A stretch of DNA of 64,000 nt from Christensenellaceae bacterium (lineage in GTDB: Bacteria > Bacillota > Clostridia > Christensenellales > Borkfalkiaceae): positions 186,001-250,000 of the forward strand of contig CAQTYU010000002.1 in NCBI GenBank assembly GCA_948890655.1, given 5' to 3'. Under the pieces are notes generated by a model. It did not search any database. It was not told where the DNA came from and saw only the letters and a program-made list of their open reading frames with translations. Shown here piece after piece: positions 41,424 to 49,780 of the stretch. The translations under genes and the position numbers were made by a program. Position 1 is the first letter of the stretch. Each line of letters opens with the position of its first letter.

Positions 41424-42707
41424 TTATATTCTCTTTAAAATCGCGTCGGCGGCAGTCATTCCGGCCGTGAAAGCCCATTGCAGATTATAGCCGCCGCAAT
41501 CGCCGTCTACGTCGAGAATTTCTCCCGCAAAAAACAGGTTCTTTACAAGCCTGCTTTCAAGCTCGTCCGAAACCTCGCCCATATTTATCCCGCCCTTTGT
41601 CACCTGTGCGTAATCGAAGCCGAGGTTGCCCGTAACTTCCAGCGTAAAGTTTTTCAAAACCCTGATTATTTCGCGCGGCGCCACTGTATCACTGACGGAA
41701 GCCACCGATTTACTAGCCGAAGCGGCACTGCGCGCAGAAACCGCAACATGTGTAGAAGCCGCCTTCAAGCCCGACGTTTCACACGCAAACTCTTCGACCG
41801 CGCGCTTTATTATCGCCCTGCCAATCTGATTATGTAGCGTGCCGGAAAGCAACTCACTAAGCTCCCAACCCCGCTCGATTTTCGAAAAAATGCTCTTTTC
41901 GACCGTTTTTTCGTTGAAATCGGGCAAAAATTCCAAAGAAAGCGTTGCAGTCGGCTTGTCCGTAATATACGGCGAAACCGAAAAGACGGCGTTCCCCGAA
42001 ACCCCGTATTCGGTAAAAATGACGTCGCCGCGGCTTTTTGCGATAACTTTTCCGCCGCAAACCGCAGAAACCAGACAATCTGCACGAATACCTTTTAAGG
42101 TTTTTATGTATTTCGTGTCGGTCTTTAATTGGACGAGCGACGGATAAAGCGGCGTCAAAGTATGACCGAGTGAAGTCGCGAGCGCGTAAGAAGTTCCGTC
42201 GGTTTTGAACTGCTTCTGCGCCTTGCCGCCGGTACACAGCACTACGAACTTCGCGCGGTTTTGCACTCCGCCCTCTTCGCGGACGGTAAAAAAGTCGCCC
42301 GATTTTGAAATTTTCTCCGTCTTCACTCCCGAAGCGCACGAAGTTATACCGAGGGAGTTTACCGAACGGATAAGGTCGTCAACAAGCGCCGAAGCCTGTT
42401 TGCCCGCGGGATAAATTCTACCCTTTTCGTCAGCACAGAAAACACAATCGAAAAGCCTAGCGCCGGCGTAAGGGTCGGCGCACGCAATTTTTGCGGCCAG
42501 CGGGATATTCCCGCCGTGATAGTGCTGCGCCGTCATATCGAGGTTAGAGATATTACCCTGCCCGTTACCCGTCGCGGCAAGCTTTTTGCCGAAGCGGTCG
42601 CCCGCGTCGATAAGTCTTATCTTTAAATTTTTACCGCTTTTTAAAAGGCGCACAGCGCACGCAAGCCCTGCCGTGCCTCCGCCTATTACAATTACGTCGT
42701 AATCCAT
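41424..42707 (-). CDS. HI0933/YhiN-family flavoprotein
   Basis: The N-terminal 'DVIVIGGGTAGLACAVRLLK' binds FAD and 'GKKLAATGNGQGNISN' is the family signature. The C-terminal 'DVDGDCGGYNLQWAFTAGM' closes the FAD site. This family includes BaiN, proposed in bile acid dehydroxylation, but most members have no known role. A Ser/Ala-rich segment near residues 325-350 looks like a local low-complexity insertion. The ATG at 42707 is chosen over the upstream TTG because the Rossmann strand begins at once; there is no clear ribosome site. Confidence 0.87.
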   Translation of the reverse strand: MDYDVIVIGGGTAGLACAVRLLKSGKNLKIRLIDAGDRFGKKLAATGNGQGNISNLDMTAQHYHGGNIPLAAKIACADPYAGARLFDCVFCADEKGRIYPAGKQASALVDDLIRSVNSLGITSCASGVKTEKISKSGDFFTVREEGGVQNRAKFVVLCTGGKAQKQFKTDGTSYALATSLGHTLTPLYPSLVQLKTDTKYIKTLKGIRADCLVSAVCGGKVIAKSRGDVIFTEYGVSGNAVFSVSPYITDKPTATLSLEFLPDFNEKTVEKSIFSKIERGWELSELLSGTLHNQIGRAIIKRAVEEFACETSGLKAASTHVAVSARSAASASKSVASVSDTVAPREIIRVLKNFTLEVTGNLGFDYAQVTKGGINMGEVSDELESRLVKNLFFAGEILDVDGDCGGYNLQWAFTAGMTAADAILKRI

Positions 42708-42740
42708 TATACGACATTTTACCAAAAGCTTTATTAAGTG

Positions 42741-43250
42741 TCAACACTTAAGCTCTTTTAACATTTCCTCGAATTTTTCAAAATGTAGTTTTTCGTCAAG
42801 CAAAATTCTTGCGATAATACTTTTGACCTGTTGATTTTTTAAACACTTCAACATTCTTTCGTAGCCCGCAATAGCCTGCCTTTCGGCAAGAACATCGTCT
42901 TCAAGCATATTTTTCAGCGAGCTGGAATAAGCCACGAACTTTGACGAATAGAAGTTAAAGCAGCCCGGAGGAAACTGTGAAAAAACGGGTGCGGCGCCAA
43001 GCGCGAGAATCGTTGATCCGAGCAAATCAAGGTGATGCATTTCCGATATAGCTATTCCCGTTATTGTATCGGCGAAGTCCTTATACCCGTTTCGCTCGAA
43101 AAACATTGCGTGGTATATGTACTGCAAAATCGAGTTCAGCTCGCTGTGTGGTGCGGCGTACGCGGGGGAAATAATTCTGAGGCTTAATGCGTCGGGGCAT
43201 ACGCCGTCGGGCGTAGGATACGGTTCACTTACGTTTACAGGTTTAGGCAT
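42741..43250 (-). CDS. Ferritin-like diiron protein
   Basis: The 169-residue four-helix protein has likely diiron ligands Glu37, Glu70 and His73 (ExxH), Glu123, and Glu153 with His156 (ExxH), the pattern of rubrerythrin or ferritin-like domains. There is no rubredoxin domain. Such proteins reduce peroxide or handle iron, and relatives occur in spore coats. It precedes two flavoprotein genes on the same strand, so an oxidative-stress unit is conceivable. The start lacks an obvious ribosome site. Confidence 0.82.
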   Translation of the reverse strand: MPKPVNVSEPYPTPDGVCPDALSLRIISPAYAAPHSELNSILQYIYHAMFFERNGYKDFADTITGIAISEMHHLDLLGSTILALGAAPVFSQFPPGCFNFYSSKFVAYSSSLKNMLEDDVLAERQAIAGYERMLKCLKNQQVKSIIARILLDEKLHFEKFEEMLKELKC

Positions 43251-43261
43251 AATACAAACTA

Positions 43262-43310
43262 TGAAAAACCACCCCGATTTGGTGCAATTTTGACCAAATT
43301 GGGGTGGTTA
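43262..43310 (-). terminator. Terminator after uvrA
   Basis: A 17-bp stem with one mismatch (43267-43283 with 43293-43309) is followed on the minus strand by five Ts. Confidence 0.85.
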
Positions 43311-43359
43311 TGCGTGACATAGTACTGTGCAAAAGCTGAATTTTATATTAAAGACTGTC

Positions 43360-46179
43360 TTAGCCGTTTAAAACCTTTTTAAGAAATTGACCGGTATAAC
43401 TTGCTTCAACCTTTGCAACCTCTTCAGGGGTGCCGCAAGCGACGATTTTTCCGCCCTTGTCACCGCCCTCGGGACCCAAATCGACAATATAGTCGGCGGA
43501 CTTTATAACATCCAGATTGTGTTCTATAACGAGCACGGTGTTGCCGCCGCTTCTCAGCCTTGTAATAATATTTACAAGCTTTTCGACATCGTAGCTGTGA
43601 AGCCCCGTAGTAGGTTCGTCGAGAATATAGAACGTTTTGCCCGTGCTTCTTTTAGAAAGCTCGGTGGCAAGCTTGACCCTCTGCGCTTCGCCGCCCGAAA
43701 GGGTGGTTGCGCTTTGTCCGAGCTTGATATAGCCGAGCCCGACGTCGCACAGCGTGGCGAGCTTATTGTAGATGGAAGTAACAGGCTTGAAAAACTCTGC
43801 CCCCTCTTCTACCGTCATTTCAAGAACATCGGATATGCTTTTGCCTTTATACTTAACTTCGAGCGTTTCTCTGTTATAACGCTTGCCGCCGCAAACTTCG
43901 CACGGAACGTAGATGTCAGGCAGGAAGTGCATCTCTATCTGAATTATGCCGTCGCCCTGACAGTGCTCACATCTGCCGCCCGCGACGTTGAAAGAGAACC
44001 TGCCGCTTTTATAACCCTTTTCCTTTGCGTCTTGCGTTGCCGCGAACAGGTCGCGTATCATAGTGAATACTCCCGTGTAGGTTGCGGGGTTGCTTCTGGG
44101 CGTTCTGCCAATCGGCTGTTGATCTATGGCGATTATTTTATCAAAGTAATCCAGCCCGTCGAAACCCGCAGCGTTACCGAGAAGCCTGCGGGCGCCGTTG
44201 AGATTATTAGCGAGGTAAGGATAAATTATTTCGTTTACAAGACTCGATTTGCCGCTACCCGAAACCCCTGTAACAGCAGTAATAAGTCCGACGGGGATTT
44301 CGACGTCGATACCTTTTAAGTTGTTCTGTTTACATCCCTTGACTCTCAGCCATCTGCCGTCGGTCGGCTGGCGAACCGAGGGTACTTCTATTTTGCGTCG
44401 ACCCGACAAAAAGTCGCCTGTTATAGAGCGCGGCTCGTTAATAATATCTTCGACAGTGCCGCTTGCCACCACTTCGCCGCCGTGCACGCCCGCTTTCGGA
44501 CCTATATCGACGATATAGTCTGCGGCACGCATTGTGTCTTCGTCGTGCTCGACGACGATTAGCGTATTGCCTAAGTCGCGTAAGCCGAGAAGTGATTTTA
44601 AAAGTTTTTCGTTATCGCGCTGGTGCAAGCCTATACTGGGTTCGTCGAGAATATAAAGTACGCCCGTGAGAGCACTGCCTATCTGTGTTGCAAGACGGAT
44701 ACGCTGGCTTTCGCCGCCAGAAAGGGTTGCCGCGCTTCTGGAAAGAGTAAGATAGCCCAACCCCACGTTTCTTAAAAAGCTTAACCTGCTGTCGATTTCC
44801 TTGATTATGCTGTCGGCTATCATATGCTCTGTGGATGTGAAAAACGAAAAATCCGTGAACGTAGCCAAATCGTCAACAGCCATTTCGCAGACTTCGGCAA
44901 TGTTTTTACCGCCGACTGTAACTGCAAGAGCTTCCTTTTTAAGTCTTTTGCCATGGCAGGCAGGGCAGTCCGACGTGCGCATATACCGTTCTATATCCCA
45001 TTTAACACCCTCGGAAGACGTCTGATTATAGCGGCGCTGCAAGTTGGTCACAAAGCCCTCCCACGCTTTTTCGTAACTGCCGGAAAAGTGGTAAGCGTTG
45101 TATGTCATCTCTATTCTTTCGCCGCCGTTGCCATACATCAATATATCGTAAATCTTTTTCGAAAGTTCGGATACGGGCACGTCAAGTGAAAAGCCGTACA
45201 CTTTTGCAAGCGAAGAAAGATACATCTGCATCATTGTGGAGCTGTCGAGATTCCAACCGCTTATCTTTATTGCGCCCTCTCTGAGTGTTTTCGACTTATC
45301 GGGGCAGATAAGGTCGGGGTCGACAATTTGCTTAAAACCTAAGCCCGAGCATTCGGGGCACGCGCCCCAAGGAGTGTTGAACGAGAAAAGTCTGGGCTCT
45401 ATCTCCTCTATAGATATGCCACAATCGGGGCAAGCGTATTTGGACGAATACAGCTCTTCCTTGCCTTCGCAGTCAATAACGACGAGCCCGTCCGCGAGAT
45501 GCAAAGCGCTTTCCAAGCTGTCCGAAAGACGCTTTAAAACGCCCTCTTTTATAACAAGCCTATCCACGACAACCGAAACGTTATGGCGGATATTCTTTTC
45601 AAGGCGAATCTCTTCCTGCAAGTCGTAGATAATTCCGTCAATCTTTACCCTGCCATAGCCGCTCTTTTTATATGCGGCAAGCTCTTTTTGAAACTCACCC
45701 TTTTTGCCGCGGAATACGGGCGCCTCGACCATTATTTTACTGCCCTTGGGAAGGAGCATTACTCTGTCGGCGATTTCGTCTACGGACTGGCGACGGATTT
45801 CTCTGCCACACTTAGGGCAGTGCGGAACACCGACGCGCGCGAAAAGCAAGCGGAAATAGTCGTAAATTTCCGTCACTGTGCCTACTGTTGAGCGCGGATT
45901 GTGCGAGGTTGTTTTCTGGTCGATTGAGATTGCGGGCGAAAGTCCGTCTATAAGTTCGACGTCGGGTTTTTCCATCTGACCGAGGAACTGGCGGGCGTAT
46001 GATGAAAGGCTTTCGATATACCGCCTTTGACCCTCGGCAAATATTGTATCGAACGCAAGCGTTGATTTCCCGCTACCCGAAAGCCCCGTGAACACGGTAA
46101 GCGTGTTGCGGGGAATGTGCACGTCGATATTTTTAAGGTTGTTTTCTTTCGCGCCTTTAACGTATATTTCTTCTTTCAT
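43360..46179 (-). CDS. uvrA: Excinuclease ABC subunit UvrA
   Basis: The protein recognises DNA damage and loads UvrB in nucleotide excision repair. Both ABC ATPase domains are intact ('GLSGSGKST', 'GVSGSGKSS'; 'LSGGESQRIRLATQIGSALT', 'LSGGEAQRVKLATELS'). The zinc-finger cysteines are present (CPDC with CPEC, and CEHC with CEVC). The length of 939 is standard. The start overlaps the uvrB stop by 4 bases, so the two are co-translated in the order uvrB-uvrA, the usual Clostridia order. Confidence 0.97.
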   Translation of the reverse strand: MKEEIYVKGAKENNLKNIDVHIPRNTLTVFTGLSGSGKSTLAFDTIFAEGQRRYIESLSSYARQFLGQMEKPDVELIDGLSPAISIDQKTTSHNPRSTVGTVTEIYDYFRLLFARVGVPHCPKCGREIRRQSVDEIADRVMLLPKGSKIMVEAPVFRGKKGEFQKELAAYKKSGYGRVKIDGIIYDLQEEIRLEKNIRHNVSVVVDRLVIKEGVLKRLSDSLESALHLADGLVVIDCEGKEELYSSKYACPDCGISIEEIEPRLFSFNTPWGACPECSGLGFKQIVDPDLICPDKSKTLREGAIKISGWNLDSSTMMQMYLSSLAKVYGFSLDVPVSELSKKIYDILMYGNGGERIEMTYNAYHFSGSYEKAWEGFVTNLQRRYNQTSSEGVKWDIERYMRTSDCPACHGKRLKKEALAVTVGGKNIAEVCEMAVDDLATFTDFSFFTSTEHMIADSIIKEIDSRLSFLRNVGLGYLTLSRSAATLSGGESQRIRLATQIGSALTGVLYILDEPSIGLHQRDNEKLLKSLLGLRDLGNTLIVVEHDEDTMRAADYIVDIGPKAGVHGGEVVASGTVEDIINEPRSITGDFLSGRRKIEVPSVRQPTDGRWLRVKGCKQNNLKGIDVEIPVGLITAVTGVSGSGKSSLVNEIIYPYLANNLNGARRLLGNAAGFDGLDYFDKIIAIDQQPIGRTPRSNPATYTGVFTMIRDLFAATQDAKEKGYKSGRFSFNVAGGRCEHCQGDGIIQIEMHFLPDIYVPCEVCGGKRYNRETLEVKYKGKSISDVLEMTVEEGAEFFKPVTSIYNKLATLCDVGLGYIKLGQSATTLSGGEAQRVKLATELSKRSTGKTFYILDEPTTGLHSYDVEKLVNIITRLRSGGNTVLVIEHNLDVIKSADYIVDLGPEGGDKGGKIVACGTPEEVAKVEASYTGQFLKKVLNG

Positions 46180-48143
46180 TTCTTTTTGATTTTTAATAAT
46201 TTTTTCTTTAATTCCGTTATGGTATCGCGTATTTCAATCGCTTTTTCAAAGTCCAGCTGAGCGGAGGCGATTTTCATAAGCGCTTTCAACTTCTCGATTT
46301 CCTTAGGAATATCGGCGGGTTTTATATCGTCCGCAACCGACTTTTTGCCCGTAATACCAATCGAGTTTTTGACTTCTTTAATTATGGTTTTAGGAACAAT
46401 ACCGTGTTGTTTATTGTACTCGGACTGTATTTTTCGGCGGCGGTTTGTTTCGTCGATAGCGCGGCGCATACTGCCCGTGACCGTATCGGCGTACATTATG
46501 ACACGACCCTCTGCGTTTCTCGCCGCTCTGCCTATAGTCTGAACCAATGAAGTTTCGCTTCTTAAAAAGCCTTCTTTATCGGCGTCAAGTATTACTACGA
46601 GTTTTACCTCCGGCAAGTCAAGCCCCTCGCGTAGCAGATTTATGCCGCAAAGAATATCGAATTCCCCGCTTCTTAGTCCGTTAATTATGTCGATTCGCTC
46701 CAAAGCGTCGATGTCGCTGTGCATATAGCGGACTTTGAGCCCGTGTTCTTTCAAATAATCGGTTAAGCTCTCTGCCATACGCTTGGTCATAGTCGTAACG
46801 AGGACTCTGCCGCCGTTTGCGATTACCCCTTTGGCTTCGCCAAGAAGGTCGTCAATCTGAGTTTTTGTGGGACGTATCGAAACTTCAGGGTCAACAAGAC
46901 CCGTGGGGCGGATTATCTGTTCGACGACGTTGCCTGCCTGCTCCATTTCATACGGAGCGGGCGTTGCCGACACGCATATGAGCTGGGGCACGCGCTCGTC
47001 AAATTCTTCAAACGTCAATGGGCGGTTGTCGTACGCAGATTGAAGTCTGAAACCGTAACCGACGAGGTTTTCTTTGCGCGAGCGGTCGCCGTGATACATT
47101 GCGCGTATTTGCGGGATAGTCATATGGCTTTCATCGATAAAAACCAAAAATTTGCCCGCCGGGAAGTAATCGAGAAGTGTGAACGACGGCTCGCCGGGGG
47201 AGCGCCCGTCGAAGTAGCGGCTGTAATTTTCCACGCCGCTACAGTAGCCGATTTCGCGCATCATTTCCAAGTCGTACGTGGTGCGCTGTTCAAGACGCTG
47301 GGCTTCTAAAAGCTTGCCCTCTTCACGGAACGCGCGGACTTCGTCGTGCATATCGCGTTCAATCAGTTGAAGCGCGGACTTCATCTTGTCGCCGCCGACT
47401 GCGTACTGGCTTGCGGGAAAAATAAGAACGTGTTTAAGTTCAGAAATAACATTGCCCGTCAAAGCGTCCTCTTCGCATATTCTGTCAATTTCATCGCCGA
47501 AAAACTCTACGCGGATAGCGACCTCTGAATTGCTTGCCGGGAAAATTTCAACGGCGTCGCCGCGAACGCGGAACGAAGAACGCTGAAAGTCGATGTCCCG
47601 CCTTGCGTACTGAATTTCGACAAGCTTTCTTATGAGCGCGTCGCGCTCGATTTCCATTCCCGGGCGCAATGAAATAGCAAGACGGAAATATTCTTCGGGT
47701 GCGCCCAGACCGTAAATGCAACTGACCGACGCGACGACGATTACGTCCTCCCTTTCGCCCAAAGAGCTTGTGGCGGAGTTTCTGAGCTTGTCTATCTCGT
47801 CATTCAGGCTCATATCCTTTTCGATATAGGTATCGGTCGAGGGTATGTAGCTTTCGGGCTGGTAGTAGTCGTAGTAAGAAACGAAGTATTCTACGCGGTT
47901 GTTCGGGAAAAATTCCTTAAACTCGTTACAAAGCTGTGCCGCAAGCGTCTTGTTGTGGGCGATAACCAGCGTAGGGCGGTTGACGTTTTTAATGACGTTT
48001 GCCATAGTGAACGTTTTGCCGCTACCCGTGACGCCGACGAGAACCTGAGTTCTTATTCCATCCAAAACGCCTTCCGTAAGGCTTTCTATCGCCTGTGGCT
48101 GGTCACCTGTGGGATTAAATTTCGAATGCAACTCGAATTTCAT
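46176..48143 (-). CDS. uvrB: Excinuclease ABC subunit UvrB
   Basis: UvrB is the helicase-like damage-verification subunit. 'GVTGSGKTFTMANV' is the P-loop, 'YYDYYQPESYIP' is part of the beta-hairpin that clamps DNA, 'FIDESHMTIPQI' is the DEAD-type motif, and 'QTIGRAARNAEGRVIMYAD' is motif VI. The C-terminal UVR domain that binds UvrC or UvrA is at residues 615-650. It is the first gene of the uvrBA operon and has its own promoter. Confidence 0.97.
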   Translation of the reverse strand: MKFELHSKFNPTGDQPQAIESLTEGVLDGIRTQVLVGVTGSGKTFTMANVIKNVNRPTLVIAHNKTLAAQLCNEFKEFFPNNRVEYFVSYYDYYQPESYIPSTDTYIEKDMSLNDEIDKLRNSATSSLGEREDVIVVASVSCIYGLGAPEEYFRLAISLRPGMEIERDALIRKLVEIQYARRDIDFQRSSFRVRGDAVEIFPASNSEVAIRVEFFGDEIDRICEEDALTGNVISELKHVLIFPASQYAVGGDKMKSALQLIERDMHDEVRAFREEGKLLEAQRLEQRTTYDLEMMREIGYCSGVENYSRYFDGRSPGEPSFTLLDYFPAGKFLVFIDESHMTIPQIRAMYHGDRSRKENLVGYGFRLQSAYDNRPLTFEEFDERVPQLICVSATPAPYEMEQAGNVVEQIIRPTGLVDPEVSIRPTKTQIDDLLGEAKGVIANGGRVLVTTMTKRMAESLTDYLKEHGLKVRYMHSDIDALERIDIINGLRSGEFDILCGINLLREGLDLPEVKLVVILDADKEGFLRSETSLVQTIGRAARNAEGRVIMYADTVTGSMRRAIDETNRRRKIQSEYNKQHGIVPKTIIKEVKNSIGITGKKSVADDIKPADIPKEIEKLKALMKIASAQLDFEKAIEIRDTITELKKKLLKIKKK

Positions 48144-48154
48144 ATCTATACGGA

Positions 48155-48183
48155 ATTATACCCTATTTTCAATATATTTACAA
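48155..48183 (-). promoter_or_regulatory. Promoter of uvrBA
   Basis: TTGTAA (48178-48183), 17 bases, perfect TATAAT (48155-48160). I see no clear LexA box around it. Confidence 0.75.
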
Positions 48184-48240
48184 GCGTTTGCGGGCAAATT
48201 TTTGCAAAAACACAAACTTTTGTTTATTGTTTGATGAGTA

Positions 48241-48275
48241 TAAAAGTCCCCCGCCGCGGTGCGGCGGGGGCTTCT
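48241..48275 (-). terminator. Terminator after the uL15-like protein
   Basis: A 10-bp GC-rich perfect stem (48248-48257 with 48261-48270) begins just after the stop and runs into four Ts on the minus strand. Confidence 0.85.
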
Positions 48276-48277
48276 GT

Positions 48278-49654
48278 TTAAGAATTCTTTTTCTTTACGA
48301 CGTTGCCGCCTGTTAAAAGTATCATTTTGACGGCTTCGATCGAGAAGCTGTCGGCAATGACCGTAAGCTTTTTATCGAGAGTGCCGCGGGCAAGCACCTT
48401 AATATACGTTGCCTTGCGGTTGATTGCTGGAATACGCTTTTTCATCTCTTCCAACGTTGCCGTTTCGCCGTTTTCGAAGCACTTACTTAACGTGTCGATA
48501 TTGACTATGTCCGACTTGGTTTTGTCGGAAAATTCTTCTGTTTCCTCCACAAGTGCGACTGCAACATCGTCCTGCATAAGTTCGTCCACTTCGTTCGCCA
48601 AAACGCAATCTCTGGGCAGGAACACGTCTCCGCTTTGCGCGTCCTCTTCAGTAAGCTCTTTAATAAGTCCGCGGTCAACGAGGGGCTGGGTTTCTTCGTA
48701 AGGGTACTTTTCTGCCCAATTGCATACTTCGGGTTCGGGCAATTGCTCGCGGTCGCCCATTACCGTTGCGATAAGCTCTTTTGAGTATTTGACGCGCCTG
48801 TCGTTCTTTATGCGGTACAGGCAAGGGGTCTTTTCATAGGTTGCTATTTCGGACATATCGTCCACAATATACTTGCTTTCCGCGTAATCTTTAGCATCAA
48901 GCGCAAGGAAAAGACCCAGACACTTGCCCCTCACGCAAAGCTTTGCATAGGTTGTCCGACCTGAATAGAAAGTTTCGCCTTTCCAACTCATACGGGCTTT
49001 TACGCCTTTATATGAAAGCAATTCGTTCTTTATCTCCGAATAATAGTTTTTAACCACGTCGGATGACTGAATGATTTTTGCGGTGAAGCTTTTATTGTAC
49101 TTTATAATTATGTAGCGTACGTGACCGTCTATCCTTGCGACTTTTCTGATTTTTTCCTCTTCTTCCGTTTCCTCTTTGTCGTCGTCTTTATCGTCGGAAT
49201 CGTCTTCCTCACTGACCGGGGTCAAATTTTCGGGTTCAGGTTCCGGCTCAGGCTCCGACTGAACGGGCTCTTCGGGCTCGGGTTCAACCACAGGCTCGGA
49301 TTCGGAGATAGGCGCGGAAACTTCTTCAGACTCGGGCACTTCATCAAACACAGGCTTTGCTTCCAACTGAACAGGTTCGTCAAGCTCAGGCTCAGATTCG
49401 GACTGAACGGACTCTTCGGGTGCGGGCTCTACAGCTTCAACGGGTTGCTCGGGTGCGGGCGCTTCAACCGGTTCTTGTTGCGGTTGCGGGGGTTGAGCAG
49501 TTAATTCGCTCTTCGTCGATTTACGCTTTTTGCCGGCTCTTACTCCCAAAACTATTGCAAGCACTACAATCAGCAATACTACCGCGCCTGCGGCCATTCC
49601 GGCGTATAAGAGGGTTTCGCCCTCTAAGCCGAAAAGTAAAAATAATTTCAACAT
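48278..49654 (-). CDS. Membrane-anchored protein with uL15-like C-terminal domain
   Basis: A membrane helix (about 15-40) is followed by a basic stop-transfer stretch and a Pro/Glu-rich low-complexity region to about 170. Residues 180-300 are a domain that I have seen in many Clostridia proteins of unknown role ('YYSEIKNELLSYKGVKARMS', 'CVRGKCLGLFLALD'). The last 75 residues ('VNIDTLSKCFENG', 'YIKVLARGTLDKKLTVIADS') resemble ribosomal protein uL15. It is 5' flanked by its own promoter and ends in a terminator, so it is a single gene. Whether it binds RNA or ribosomes at the membrane is unknown. Confidence 0.75.
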   Translation of the reverse strand: MLKLFLLFGLEGETLLYAGMAAGAVVLLIVVLAIVLGVRAGKKRKSTKSELTAQPPQPQQEPVEAPAPEQPVEAVEPAPEESVQSESEPELDEPVQLEAKPVFDEVPESEEVSAPISESEPVVEPEPEEPVQSEPEPEPEPENLTPVSEEDDSDDKDDDKEETEEEEKIRKVARIDGHVRYIIIKYNKSFTAKIIQSSDVVKNYYSEIKNELLSYKGVKARMSWKGETFYSGRTTYAKLCVRGKCLGLFLALDAKDYAESKYIVDDMSEIATYEKTPCLYRIKNDRRVKYSKELIATVMGDREQLPEPEVCNWAEKYPYEETQPLVDRGLIKELTEEDAQSGDVFLPRDCVLANEVDELMQDDVAVALVEETEEFSDKTKSDIVNIDTLSKCFENGETATLEEMKKRIPAINRKATYIKVLARGTLDKKLTVIADSFSIEAVKMILLTGGNVVKKKNS

Positions 49655-49694
49655 TTTTTTACCTTCTTTGATTTTAATTCATTGAATAACACCT

Positions 49695-49722
49695 ATTATA
49701 ATCGGTTTTTTTGAAATTTCAA
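49695..49722 (-). promoter_or_regulatory. Promoter of the uL15-like protein gene
   Basis: TTGAAA (49717-49722), 16 bases, TATAAT (49695-49700). Confidence 0.7.
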
Positions 49723-49740
49723 GGCTATTGATAAAAATTT

Positions 49741-49775
49741 CACAAAAAAACGGACAGACCGCTCTGTCCGTTTTA
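49741..49775 (-). terminator. Terminator after pnp
   Basis: A 10-bp perfect stem (49749-49758 with 49763-49772) and a T run on the minus strand, just after the pnp stop. Confidence 0.85.
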
Positions 49776-49780
49776 TAATA

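Noticed and set aside
43387..44319. Plus-strand open frame of 310 codons opposite uvrA
   Set aside because: UvrA motifs on the other strand cover the whole stretch; the long antisense frame is a codon-use effect.
49121..49504. Gly/Leu/Phe-rich plus-strand frame opposite the Pro/Glu linker
   Set aside because: It is the mirror of low-complexity Glu/Pro codons in the uL15-like protein and carries no start signal.
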